Source of the DNA: Echinicola marina
GTDB lineage: Bacteria; Bacteroidota; Bacteroidia; Cytophagales; Cyclobacteriaceae
Direction: 5' to 3'
Assembly: GCF_020463795.1 (NCBI RefSeq)
Contig: NZ_CP080025.1
Location: 3,221,501-3,285,500, forward strand
DNA: 64,000 nt
Numbering within the stretch: position 1 is the stretch's first letter; each line of letters opens with the position of its first letter. Positions 1 to 9,072 of this stretch are shown here, one piece after another. The notes beneath the pieces are model-generated. The model searched no databases. It was given only the letters and a program-made list of their open reading frames with translations, and was not told where the DNA came from. The translations under genes and the position numbers were made by a program.

Positions 1-256
1 CCCAGGTTCCACCCCAAGTATCAGCTGGGCCAGGAAGTACATAAGGAAAATCGTTTCTCGGATTTGAAGTTCCTACTAGGAAATAGCGATCTTCATATCC
101 AAAGTCCCTGCTTAAGAACTTTTTGTAATCTGCAGGTCCCAGGGCTAAATCGGCAGATGAATTATCGCTTTTACCGATTTGCCATATACTTTTGGCTTGG
201 GCACTGAAACTTGACAGCATTATGATGACAACAATGCTTTTAATCAAATTGAACAT
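1..256 (-). CDS. Secreted polysaccharide-lyase-like protein, N-terminal part (runs off the window)
   Basis: The minus strand is open from an ATG at 256 to the window edge, giving 85 codons. The start has a typical signal peptide (hydrophobic IVVIIMLSSF, then SAQA) followed by IWQIGKSDNSSA and a segment ending DFPYVLPGPADTWGGTW. From memory this N-terminal pattern resembles the Bacteroidota 'polysaccharide lyase family protein' group related to rhamnogalacturonan lyases; no catalytic part is visible, so the assignment is tentative. It lies downstream of a DUF3823/SusD/SusC set on the same strand, so it is probably the first enzyme of that utilisation locus. If correct, that locus would target a pectin-type polymer. 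The 211 bp up to the next gene hold a hairpin and otherwise nothing I recognise. Confidence 0.6.
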   Translation of the reverse strand, partial: MFNLIKSIVVIIMLSSFSAQAKSIWQIGKSDNSSADLALGPADYKKFLSRDFGYEDRYFLVGTSNPRNDFPYVLPGPADTWGGTW

Positions 257-423
257 ACTGACTTTATATTTTATACTTTTTGGTTATGCTTTGCATCTTT
301 AATACTTTCCTTCTTCATTCAATTTAAGTAGGAACTTTTTCCTAGCAAGGAGGAAGATGAAATCCCGAGATATTTATTGTGTTTTTCTATCCTGCCCACA
401 AATCATTTAACTGGAAGAATAGT

Positions 424-461
424 AAATGTCCCTGAGGAATAAGATCCATTCAGGGACATTT
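424..461. terminator. Hairpin after the DUF3823 gene
   Basis: AAATGTCCCTGA (424-435) is repeated as its exact reverse complement at 450-461, a 12-bp stem with a 14-nt loop, just after the stop codon of the minus-strand lipoprotein gene. A T-rich run follows on the plus side, but the minus-strand exit is only weakly T-rich. It may act as a terminator or attenuator that lowers transcription into the enzyme gene, or as an RNA-stabilising stem. Confidence 0.55.
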
Positions 462-467
462 GTCTTT

Positions 468-1223
468 TTATTTGGTAGTTATTTCCTTAATAGGGGAGTA
501 ATTATAAACATTGGTGCCGTTAACTTGAGTATTGATCCTGGCGCCTACTCTTAAGAAATACTTCCTCTCATAGTCTGGAAAAGTTTTTTGGGCGCCCGTA
601 CCAATGCCTCCTGGCCATCCCGTAGTGATAGTGATCGTCTCGCCCAATGCTGGCAAAGTAGCGCCTACCAAGTGAGTGGAAAAGTTGGGACTAAAGCTAA
701 AATCTCCCACATATTGGTTTTCACTTACAAATAGCCAGACCTCACTTAATGGGTGTTGGTAGTCTGGGTCTGAAGTGCCCCGCGTGATCTTTACTTGGAT
801 GGTGGCTGTACCGTCTCCATTGACTACTGGTTCCCCAATCCATTCTACACGAAGAAACGGGTCAACTTCATAAGTTCTTTCTACTACGCCTTTGAGGTCG
901 ATAATTTCTTCTTCCACTGGGACAAAAGCGCCTTCAGCTCTTACCCCATATTCACCTGCAAATATTTTGGAATTATTGAACTCCCCATTCATTTTACAAT
1001 ACATATAGTAGGGGGTAGGGTTTTCGCTCCAACTGTACTCCATCAGCGTTATCCGTGCTCCGGTATTGCCTATTGCTGTTTGGAAGGGCTCTTTGGTTTG
1101 CATGTCCACAAAGGCTCCTGTAAATGTCTCGGCAGGAGGGGCGTAGTTATCCTCAATACAGGAACTCAATCCTGTCGAGATAATACATGCCATTAACAAA
1201 TATTTTATAAGATTATTTTTCAT
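468..1223 (-). CDS. DUF3823 domain lipoprotein of a SusCD locus
   Basis: A 251-residue lipoprotein: basic N terminus, hydrophobic stretch and a lipobox LSSC with Cys22 as the probable lipidation site. The body, with SGAFVD-like and GEYGVRAEGAFVPV strands, fits the two-domain beta-rich DUF3823 family, which is nearly always encoded after a SusC/SusD pair in Bacteroidota. Such proteins probably sit on the cell surface and help bind the glycan, comparable to SusE/F, although no biochemical role is assigned. It follows the SusD gene by 21 bp on the same strand, so co-transcription is expected. The family call is from recognition of the pattern and context, not a search. Confidence 0.8.
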   Translation of the reverse strand: MKNNLIKYLLMACIISTGLSSCIEDNYAPPAETFTGAFVDMQTKEPFQTAIGNTGARITLMEYSWSENPTPYYMYCKMNGEFNNSKIFAGEYGVRAEGAFVPVEEEIIDLKGVVERTYEVDPFLRVEWIGEPVVNGDGTATIQVKITRGTSDPDYQHPLSEVWLFVSENQYVGDFSFSPNFSTHLVGATLPALGETITITTGWPGGIGTGAQKTFPDYERKYFLRVGARINTQVNGTNVYNYSPIKEITTK

Positions 1224-1244
1224 AGGTCTTAATTTTGAAAGTGA

Positions 1245-3200
1245 CTAGAAACCTGGATTTTGTTTACAATTAGGATTCTTGTTTATCTCTGAATTTGGAA
1301 TGGGCTGATAGTAGTATCTTGTATCATAGGTATAGATATACTGACGGCCTGCCCTAGGTTCCTGGAATTTCACTGAAAGGAAATATTTTTGGGCATCAGT
1401 GGAATAAAACGGATTAAGGATTTTATAACGTCTGTTGTTTTGCTCTTCATAAAGCGTTCGCCAACGTTTCAAGTCCCAATAGGTTTTGTTTTCAAAAGCA
1501 AGCTCCTTACGGCGTTCTATGCGGATGATGTCAATATTGTCCAATTCAGTTTCACTGCTAAGCAATTCGGCACCGGCGCGAAGTCTGATATCATTGATGT
1601 TCTCATAAGCTACTGTGAGATAATTATCTCCTGATTCGCCCCCAAGCATCAGCTCATATGCTGCTTCAGCTTGATTCAGCAGTACTTCTGCAAAACGGAT
1701 TTCTATCCAGCTTTGGGTAGAATTAAAATCATTGGTTACACCAGTTTCCCTCATGTATTTGCGAACGTACATTCCTCCGACATTGCCAAAGTCCCAATTT
1801 GACACAGGTCCATTAGCTCCCGCTGCACGCATGGTGCTTCCGTTTGGATCTCCTGGATTGAGGTTGATTACTGGATTGGCCCCTAAGCCTGGTGCCAAAT
1901 GCAGGTTGGGGTCAGTTAGTTGGTTACAGTTGCCTACATCACCTTCATTGTCAAGGGGAAGGATTCCTTGGCTGGCATCTCCAGTCCAGATTCCTCTTCT
2001 TATTTCGATTACTTGATTTCTGTAAGTATCCATGGGGAAGATGACTGTTCCTCTCAGCCTTGGTTCAGCATTGGCAAATGCATCCATCGGAGAATTATAA
2101 AGCATATAATGCCCATTGTCATCAATGTTTTTGAAATTTCCATCCTCATCTTTGGCTATTCCATCAAACATTTCTACGAAATCCATGGTAGGATTCACTT
2201 CAGAATCATTGCCACCTGATTTTGTTTGATTAGGTTGGGTGGAATGATCGTAGTCATGTTTGCTGTTTAGCTCATCGAAATATTTTACAAAAATATTTTC
2301 AGAGGTTTCATTTAAGAACAGGTACTTGAAGTTTTGATATTGCGCTTCTGCATTGCCCTCTTGCCACTGGCCCATATACAGTGCATATTTCTGGGAGTCC
2401 ACTACCAGTTTTGCCGCCTCATAAGAGGCCTTGAAATACTCATTTGCTCTATTGGCAGGAATACCACAAATCCTTACTGAAACGCCTTCTTGGTCCTGGG
2501 TCTCGTTTACCGAATTGTATTTGGCAATACTACCGGCATGGAGCATGGCGCGGGACTTAAATGCTGCTGCAACATACCTGTTTACACGGCCTTTTGCCGG
2601 GGAATTCTCAGGCAAATGTTCGATGGCATAATCCAGATCTGCGGCAATAAAATCCCAAATGGCTTCTTCCGAGGCCCTGTATAAATGCGTTCCTTCCATA
2701 CTGACCGAAGCAGGGTAGTCGACTATAGCATCGATTAAAGGAACTCCTCCGTATCGTTTTACCAAAGCAAAATAAGTATAAGCCCTAGCAAAATGTGCTT
2801 CTCCTAAATAGGTGTCTACATCTGAAGTATTCAAAGAAGAAGCATATTCAGGAAGTTTCTCAATGAGCATATTGATGTCACGGATTTGGGAATAGGTATC
2901 ATCCCAATAAGAAAATCCCTCACTTTCGGCTCCAGGAGTATCCCGGCCAATGGCTTCACCCGTCAAGCAGCTGAACTGTTTGTATTGAGTGCCATTAAAG
3001 TTGAAGCCTGAGGCATAATAATATTTGAAATCTTCGATAGGCAGTCTGCTGTATATTCGGGCCACATTGGTCATGATGCCTTCATTGCTACCATATATAT
3101 CATTTTCATTCAATAGGTTTATAGGGGGAATATCCAAATCGGTACAGGCTGTAAGTAGTACACCCAATCCTATTGACATTAATGTTTTTTTAAGTTTCAT
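1245..3200 (-). CDS. SusD/RagB-family surface glycan-binding lipoprotein
   Basis: A 651-residue SusD homologue with lipobox LTAC (Cys19). N-terminal TPR-like helices contain the family pattern YLGEAHFARAYTYFALVKRYGGVPL, and the C-terminal part has IRFAEVLLNQAEA followed by RRKELAFENKTYWDLKRWR, both hallmarks of SusD. It caps the TonB-dependent SusC channel and feeds oligosaccharide into it. It is about 100 residues longer than common SusD proteins, with a long central segment around residues 300-470. It lies 11 bp after the SusC stop and 21 bp before the DUF3823 gene, so the three form an operon. Substrate cannot be read from sequence; the neighbouring lyase-like protein hints at a pectic polymer. 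Confidence 0.95.
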   Translation of the reverse strand: MKLKKTLMSIGLGVLLTACTDLDIPPINLLNENDIYGSNEGIMTNVARIYSRLPIEDFKYYYASGFNFNGTQYKQFSCLTGEAIGRDTPGAESEGFSYWDDTYSQIRDINMLIEKLPEYASSLNTSDVDTYLGEAHFARAYTYFALVKRYGGVPLIDAIVDYPASVSMEGTHLYRASEEAIWDFIAADLDYAIEHLPENSPAKGRVNRYVAAAFKSRAMLHAGSIAKYNSVNETQDQEGVSVRICGIPANRANEYFKASYEAAKLVVDSQKYALYMGQWQEGNAEAQYQNFKYLFLNETSENIFVKYFDELNSKHDYDHSTQPNQTKSGGNDSEVNPTMDFVEMFDGIAKDEDGNFKNIDDNGHYMLYNSPMDAFANAEPRLRGTVIFPMDTYRNQVIEIRRGIWTGDASQGILPLDNEGDVGNCNQLTDPNLHLAPGLGANPVINLNPGDPNGSTMRAAGANGPVSNWDFGNVGGMYVRKYMRETGVTNDFNSTQSWIEIRFAEVLLNQAEAAYELMLGGESGDNYLTVAYENINDIRLRAGAELLSSETELDNIDIIRIERRKELAFENKTYWDLKRWRTLYEEQNNRRYKILNPFYSTDAQKYFLSVKFQEPRAGRQYIYTYDTRYYYQPIPNSEINKNPNCKQNPGF

Positions 3201-3211
3201 ATTTTGTCAAG

Positions 3212-6200
3212 TTAAAATTTCACGTTTATACCAATTGTATATGTCTTATTGATAGGATAGTTGTATCCAAGATTAGTAAGACCAGATCCACTCGTGTTGC
3301 TGGTATAAAACTCAGGGTCAGCGTATTTCAGCTTGCTAAATGTCAGTAGGTTATACGCATTTCCGTATACTCTTATGTTTTTCAATTTGATGAAATCAAG
3401 CACATTGGATGGCAAGGAATATCCGATTTCTAAACTTTTCAACCTTACATAGGCTGCATTTTGTATATTGAAATCTGAAGAGGCATTTGGCAGCGATCCT
3501 GTATAGCCATAATTACCACCTGTCCATTCTGTACTGGGATCATATGGATTTGCAGTGGGATCAGTAGGGTGCCATCTGTTCATAAAGTCACTGATGGCGT
3601 TTGAGTTGGACCATAAAGGTTCATACAAGAATTCTCTCGCCAACACATACTTTTTGCCAGCACCTTGCCATAGCATGGACATATCAAATCCTTTCCATTG
3701 AGCACTTAGGTTAAGGCCAAAGTTGACCAATGGGACTTGACCGCTGTAAGCCAATGGATGGACATCCAAGTCATTGATCCAGCCGTCTTCGTTCCAATCT
3801 TGGTATTCATAGTCTCCCAAAACAGAGCCTCTGCTGACATAAACTGGATTGTAATAAACTTCATCCCAGCTGGTCATGCGGCCGTTGCCTGCATAGCCCC
3901 ACCAAATATTGTTATAGCGATCATTGACACCGTTTCTCCAGTTCAAGTAGGAATTGCCCAGTTCGGCCATTTCATAATATTGAGTTTTGGTTCTGGTGTA
4001 GGAAACATTACCACGTATTTGATAATTGAAATCACCTATTTTATTCAGATGACTCAGTTCAATTTCAAATCCACGGTTTTGGTCACTGTTGAGGTTTTCT
4101 TGAGGAAGAGAGGCCCCGACGATTCCCGGTAAGCTACCTACCCTTGTCGCCAGCAAACCAGAACGGTCCCTATTGAAATATTCTACTGTTACACCTAATC
4201 TACCACTCCATAAAGAAGCATCCATTCCGATGTTCAATGTTTTGGCCTCATACCAGGTTATGGCAGTATTGGCAAGGCCTGTATTGCTGGAAGAGGAAAC
4301 AAATTGATCTCCGAAAATATAACCCCCAGGAAGGCCTCTGCTGCTGCCTGAAGCAGGGTACTGATATCCACTCACAAACTGGTAGGCTAGGGAGCTATCA
4401 TCCCCAGTAATACCATAAGATCCTCTGAATTTTAGGTCTTCAATCACACGTAAAGGTGAATTCATCCAAAAGCCTTCTTCAGAAATTCTCCAACCTGCAG
4501 AGAAAGAAGGGAAAAAGCCCCATCGACTATCTTTTGGGAATTTGGATGAGCCTTCATATCGGTATGAAAATTCTGCCATGTACTTGCTCTTAAATCCATA
4601 GATGAAACGTCCCACTGATGCGCGGTTAGCATAATCGTAGAGCGCACCACTTGATGTGCTTTGTCTGATTTCCTGATTATCGGTGATACCGGCAAATATT
4701 TGGGGCAAAGGAAGTACAAGGTACCTGTACCCGTAAAAGTTGTCTCCTTGGAAATGGGAATTCTCTAACAGATTAAGAGCAGAAATAGCGTGGTGACCAA
4801 ACTTTCTTTCATAAGCTACTCTCAACTGCCATAAAGTGGAATTTTTGCCATAGAAATAGCGGGAAATTTTGGAGTTCCCACTGGTTTGGTTATTGGCTTT
4901 GTATTCATTACCATTGGGTAAGTACAGGGTGAAACTCTTGGAGTATTCCTTGTTGTCGTTTTGTGTATAATCATAACTGAACATGGATTTTAATGATAAA
5001 CCCTCTACAAAAGGAACCTGATAGGTGAGGCTCATATTGGACTGGAACCATTTGCTTTTGTAGCTGTTTTCGCCTACCAAGTCCTTGTCCATCATGGCAA
5101 CTGGATTTAAGATGACATTCCAATCCATCATGGCATATTTTCCCGCTTCTTCATCATAGTATACATTATCCATTGGACGGTGTAGCCACATGGCCCTTAC
5201 GATGTCATTAGAACTAAATGGAGAAGTTTCCCTTTCATCTATTAAACCAGACAGGTTCATGTCTAACTGGATATTATCGGTGATTTTTGCGGATATATTG
5301 TTCCTAATGGTGTATTTCTCATAGTTGATTGCATCAGTTTTAAGAAAACTGCCTTGCTGTTGATAACCGACACTTGTATAATAAGTTATCCCTTCATTTC
5401 CTCCTGTTGCACTGATGGTATGTTGGGTAGCAGGAGCGCTATTTCTCATCACCATGTCCTTCCAGTCCGTGGAAGGCATACTGCCATTTCTATAAGATTC
5501 AATTTCCTCTTCAGAATATCTAGAAACCACTCCGCTGTTATCCACATTGTGTTTGTCTCTTTCGTTATAGAGGGTCATCCAATCTGCCGCACTTACCAAA
5601 TCAGGATAATTGGAGGGGTTCTGCCAAGTCATATTACCAGAATAACTCAAGTTTGGCTTGCCTGTTTTTGAGCCCTTTTTGGTGGTGATGATGATCACAC
5701 CATTGGCTGCTCTCGAGCCGTAAACGGCTCCTGAAGCGTCTTTAACCACAGAAATGCTTTCAATATCCTCTGGATCAAGGCGTGCCATATTGTTTCTCGG
5801 CACACCGTCTATCACTACTAGAGGAGCACCAAAGCCCCTAATATCCATGGAACTATTAAATGTACCCGGTTCACTTGAGTTTTGGAGGATGCGGAGGCCC
5901 GCTACCTTACCGGTCAGCATGTTTTGGAGGTTCTCGTTTTTGGTCGTAACGATTTCGTCACTTTTGATTGATGCAACAGCGCCTGTTACATCGGCTTTTT
6001 TCTGAGTTCCGTAGCCAACCACAACCACTTCTTCGAGTTGGTCGGTTGCTAATTTTAAATTGATATTGATGGAGGTATTGTTACCGACTACAAATTCTTG
6101 GTTTTCATAGCCGATATAAGAAAATACAAGGATACTTTCTTTGTTTTTTACAGATATGGCATAATTCCTTTCCACATCTGTGATAGCCACATTATTGGTT

Positions 6201-6433
6201 CCTTTTTCTATTACTGTAGCCCCAGGAAGACCTGCTCCTGTCTCATCAACCACAGTGCCTTTAATATTGATTTCAAGTCGTTTGGCGGAAATGGGATTGT
6301 TGTCCTTGTCTGAAGAAATTTTAGAAGGTTTGTCATAGGCCATTAATGTGGATGATGCCATTAGAAATAGCATTGTGCCACAGAAGCCACGAATCACTCT
6401 CCGCCATTGATAGGGTAATGGTTTACATTTCAT
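3212..6433 (-). CDS. SusC/RagA-family TonB-dependent outer-membrane transporter
   Basis: A 1073-residue TonB-dependent transporter. After an unusually long, basic signal region (about 35 residues) there is a carboxypeptidase-regulatory-like domain (GTVVDETGAGLPGATV), the SusC box LEEVVVVGYGTQKKADVTGAV near residue 140, a plug with RGFGAPLVVIDGVPR and SRAANGVIIITTKKG, then a 22-strand barrel ending in an aromatic-poor but typical NVKF. There is no STN domain, so it should not signal directly to an anti-sigma factor. It imports oligosaccharides captured by the SusD protein encoded just downstream. The start is the ATG at 6433, about 220 bp from a perfect palindrome that may be its operator. Confidence 0.96.
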   Translation of the reverse strand: MKCKPLPYQWRRVIRGFCGTMLFLMASSTLMAYDKPSKISSDKDNNPISAKRLEINIKGTVVDETGAGLPGATVIEKGTNNVAITDVERNYAISVKNKESILVFSYIGYENQEFVVGNNTSININLKLATDQLEEVVVVGYGTQKKADVTGAVASIKSDEIVTTKNENLQNMLTGKVAGLRILQNSSEPGTFNSSMDIRGFGAPLVVIDGVPRNNMARLDPEDIESISVVKDASGAVYGSRAANGVIIITTKKGSKTGKPNLSYSGNMTWQNPSNYPDLVSAADWMTLYNERDKHNVDNSGVVSRYSEEEIESYRNGSMPSTDWKDMVMRNSAPATQHTISATGGNEGITYYTSVGYQQQGSFLKTDAINYEKYTIRNNISAKITDNIQLDMNLSGLIDERETSPFSSNDIVRAMWLHRPMDNVYYDEEAGKYAMMDWNVILNPVAMMDKDLVGENSYKSKWFQSNMSLTYQVPFVEGLSLKSMFSYDYTQNDNKEYSKSFTLYLPNGNEYKANNQTSGNSKISRYFYGKNSTLWQLRVAYERKFGHHAISALNLLENSHFQGDNFYGYRYLVLPLPQIFAGITDNQEIRQSTSSGALYDYANRASVGRFIYGFKSKYMAEFSYRYEGSSKFPKDSRWGFFPSFSAGWRISEEGFWMNSPLRVIEDLKFRGSYGITGDDSSLAYQFVSGYQYPASGSSRGLPGGYIFGDQFVSSSSNTGLANTAITWYEAKTLNIGMDASLWSGRLGVTVEYFNRDRSGLLATRVGSLPGIVGASLPQENLNSDQNRGFEIELSHLNKIGDFNYQIRGNVSYTRTKTQYYEMAELGNSYLNWRNGVNDRYNNIWWGYAGNGRMTSWDEVYYNPVYVSRGSVLGDYEYQDWNEDGWINDLDVHPLAYSGQVPLVNFGLNLSAQWKGFDMSMLWQGAGKKYVLAREFLYEPLWSNSNAISDFMNRWHPTDPTANPYDPSTEWTGGNYGYTGSLPNASSDFNIQNAAYVRLKSLEIGYSLPSNVLDFIKLKNIRVYGNAYNLLTFSKLKYADPEFYTSNTSGSGLTNLGYNYPINKTYTIGINVKF

Positions 6434-6656
6434 ATATGTATATGCTTGGGTATTGTAAATAATTGACTAATATTTTTTGTCTTTTGGACTATTGTCCCCT
6501 TGCAATAGGCTTCTTGTTTACGAACTGTTTGGCTTTTTCATATCAATGTTTTAAAGTTTAGGAATTACTGAATCTTAACTGTGGCTATTGCTCCTTTGCG
6601 TTTAAGGTGTTATAGCTGCTTTACTGAGCTTTAGACAATTAAATTTTATTAATGTC

Positions 6657-6674
6657 CATATGTATATACATATG
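6657..6674. promoter_or_regulatory. Perfect 18-bp palindrome, candidate operator of the SusC locus
   Basis: CATATGTATATACATATG is its own reverse complement over all 18 bases and sits 224 bp upstream of the SusC start on the minus strand. A related but shorter CATATATGTATATG overlaps the SusC start itself at 6432-6445. Palindromes of this size next to SusC genes are plausible dimeric repressor or activator sites. AT-rich sequence makes chance palindromes commoner, so this is a candidate only. Confidence 0.4.
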
Positions 6675-7337
6675 TGAAGGTACAAAAAAATACATTTGTT
6701 CAAAGTTTTTTTTGTTTTTATTTTTTTGTTTGCCCATTGAGGAGGATTTTAGACGCATGGAATAGCTAAATGGAGAAGTTTTTTTTGTTCAATCAGAAAC
6801 AGGCAATATAGGTTGTGAAAATATTTGGATTAAAAACGGAATGTGAATTGATATATTTATAATTCGTTCATTTTCAATTGTAAATACTTGGAGACTAGTG
6901 TTCACCTATCCTAAAAAGTGATTGGTTTGTGTTTTGTATTAAGGCTATCGGGAGGCTTTTTACTGAAAATTAAAATAGGTATTCATACCAAATATGGTGT
7001 TGCTAAGGTGTAATATGGCTATGATAAATATTTGATTCTTAATTTGGACCTTAGCCAAGGAAAAGTAGTTTTATTTGATAATACTCTTTTTTAATGTATG
7101 TATGTTTATACATTTTATTTTGAATTATTTGATTGGCAGAACAAATGCTGCATTTAGGCATCCAAGAAATAGAACGTTTTGCTTAAGTCTTCGCGCTATC
7201 CGGTCTTTAGACACTGATTTCCATTCCTGGCTTCATGTCAAGGTGAGTCAATCAAAAACAATTGATAAAAATAAGCTATCTTAAAGGTATTGGGACATTA
7301 GAATCCGATTAGAATTGAATATGAATGAAACTTTTTT

Positions 7338-7359
7338 TTTGTTCATTGGTTTATATTTG
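7338..7359 (+). promoter_or_regulatory. Bacteroidota-type promoter of the export operon
   Basis: TATATTTG at 7352-7359 matches the Bacteroidota -7 consensus TAnnTTTG and lies about 75 bp before the ABC transporter ATG. A TTTG at 7338-7341 is closer than the usual -33 spacing, so the upstream element is not convincing. The call rests on the -7 box and position. Confidence 0.4.
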
Positions 7360-7434
7360 CTGATCTAAATTGCTAGTTTTTAATAATAAAAAGTAAAATG
7401 AACCAGATGGTTTTGTTAATCTTCGATCAATAAA

Positions 7435-9066
7435 ATGACGACACTAACACCTATTCAGCGGCTTTGGAGGCTTTTAAAAATATATAAACCAGAAATAAGA
7501 CAAATATACATTTATGCTCTTTTTATAGGTATCGTGAACCTATCCCTGCCATTGGGAATTCAGGCCATTATCAATTATCTACAAACAGGAGAGCTGTCCT
7601 CTTCTTGGGTGATCCTTGTGACGGTGGTTTTGGTAGGGATTACTATCGCTGGTCTGCTTCAGGTACTACAATTGAGGATTGTTGAAAATATTCAGCAGGA
7701 CATTTTCGCGAGGTCTGCTTTTGAATTTGCCTATCGATTGCCACAGATCAAACCAAAAGAACTGGATGGGCAGCATGCACCTGAACTGGCCAATAGATTT
7801 TTTGATACATTAACCATACAGAAGGGTTTACCTAAAATACTGATAGATCTTTCGGTATCGGCCTTTCAGATTTTGTTTGGTATGATATTGCTATCCATTT
7901 ATAGCCTTTACTTTATTTTACTGGGCCTTGTGTTAGGCTTTGCCCTTTTTATGTTGGTGAAGGTGACCGGTCGGATTGGCTTGGAAACCAGTATTAAAGA
8001 AAGCAAATATAAGTATAATCTTGCGCATTGGCTGGAGGAAATTGGCCGAGTAAGGAGAACCTTTCATCTTTCCCAGGATCCTTCCTTTCATTTGAAGAAA
8101 AGTGATGATATCACTGTGGATTATATCAGGTCCAGGGAATCCCACTTTAGGGTATTACTGGATCAGTTTAAGGCGATTATCGGCTTTAAGGTTTTTATCG
8201 CTGCAGGGATTTTGGTAGTAGGAGGTGTATTGGTGTTCAACAATCAAATGAATATTGGGCAATTTGTGGCCGCAGAGATTGTGATCATTTTGGTGATCAA
8301 TTCGGTGGAAAAGCTGCTCAATATTTGGGATAATGTGTATGATGTACTTACCGCTTTTGAGAAAATAGGTTTTGTAACGGATATGAGTTTGCAAAATGAA
8401 TCAGGAAACCAGAAAATCAAAAAGCAATTTCCTAGTTCAATAGTTTTGAAAAATGTTAGTTTCCAATATCCAAATGATCAATCTTCGGTCTTCAAAAAAC
8501 TTAGCTTTGAAATTCCAGAAAGGTCGCGTGTCGTACTAACAGGGAAGACTGGAGCAGGAAAATCTACTTTATTGCAGATCTTGGCGGGGATTCAGCATAT
8601 TGATGCAGGAGATATTCTGCTCAATGATATTCCTTATGAAAAATTGGACAAGAAAAGTTTCCACCAAAACTTAGGAGTGGTATTGGCTTCCAATCAAATT
8701 TTTGAGGCAAGCTTTCGGGAAAATATATTAGTGGGAAGGGATATTCCTGACAGCGATTTGACCGAAATGCTGAACAATTTGGGGCTGACGACCTATATTA
8801 AAGGATTGCCAAAGGGATTGGATACGGTAATGGACAGTGGAGGGCGCAGGACACCTCGTTGTATCATCCAAAAAATTCATTTGGCCAGGGCAATTTGCCA
8901 CCGACCAGGTCTCTTACTGATGGAAGATCCTTTGGTCAATATCCCCAAAAATGAAAGGCATGACCTCATCAAATACCTTGCAGATAAGTCCCATAATTGG
9001 ACTTTGGTAGTCATCACGGACGAAGATGATTGGATAGAAAACAGTACCCAAACTATTAAGTTGTAA
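7435..9066 (+). CDS. HlyB-like ABC export ATPase/permease with degenerate nucleotide-binding motifs
   Basis: A 543-residue fused exporter half: six-helix membrane domain over about residues 20-300, then an ATPase domain. Walker A is GKTGAGKST (370-378). The signature is SGGRR from Ser468, followed by TPRC and IHLARAI. The usual Walker B 'DE' pair is reversed: LLLMED ends in Glu497-Asp498. The H-loop position reads ITDED, with Asp529 where histidine is expected. There is no N-terminal C39 peptidase domain. With the following HlyD-like and TolC-like genes (6 and 8 bp gaps) it forms a complete type I secretion or tripartite export set. No substrate gene with glycine-rich repeats or a leader peptide is seen nearby. 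The altered catalytic residues suggest slow or atypical ATP hydrolysis. Confidence 0.88.
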   Translation: MTTLTPIQRLWRLLKIYKPEIRQIYIYALFIGIVNLSLPLGIQAIINYLQTGELSSSWVILVTVVLVGITIAGLLQVLQLRIVENIQQDIFARSAFEFAYRLPQIKPKELDGQHAPELANRFFDTLTIQKGLPKILIDLSVSAFQILFGMILLSIYSLYFILLGLVLGFALFMLVKVTGRIGLETSIKESKYKYNLAHWLEEIGRVRRTFHLSQDPSFHLKKSDDITVDYIRSRESHFRVLLDQFKAIIGFKVFIAAGILVVGGVLVFNNQMNIGQFVAAEIVIILVINSVEKLLNIWDNVYDVLTAFEKIGFVTDMSLQNESGNQKIKKQFPSSIVLKNVSFQYPNDQSSVFKKLSFEIPERSRVVLTGKTGAGKSTLLQILAGIQHIDAGDILLNDIPYEKLDKKSFHQNLGVVLASNQIFEASFRENILVGRDIPDSDLTEMLNNLGLTTYIKGLPKGLDTVMDSGGRRTPRCIIQKIHLARAICHRPGLLLMEDPLVNIPKNERHDLIKYLADKSHNWTLVVITDEDDWIENSTQTIKL

Positions 9067-9072
9067 TCAGCC

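Larger units (their letters stand above)
6434..7434. other. 1-kb intergenic region between divergent SusC and export operons
   Basis: No convincing gene in about 1000 bp. The region is AT-rich with homopolymer T runs (for example around 6706-6730). It contains the 18-bp palindrome at 6657-6674 and a promoter-like element before 7435. A frame of 69 codons at 7075-7284 has no start context and no recognisable domain. The long spacing suggests a long SusC leader and possibly the remains of a lost gene. Confidence 0.6.

Noticed and set aside
795-1196. Long open frame on the plus strand opposite the DUF3823 gene
   Set aside because: It lies wholly antisense to a well-supported lipoprotein gene and has the low-complexity aromatic composition of an antisense frame.
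7075-7284. Open frame of 69 codons in the long SusC/ABC intergenic region
   Set aside because: No promoter or start context, odd composition rich in Phe and His, no recognisable domain; chance in an AT-rich gap.
8836-9066. Frameshift in the ABC transporter suspected from its altered C-terminal motifs
   Set aside because: The frame stays open to a normal end and the residues around the ATPase motifs align well without a shift, so the changes look genuine.
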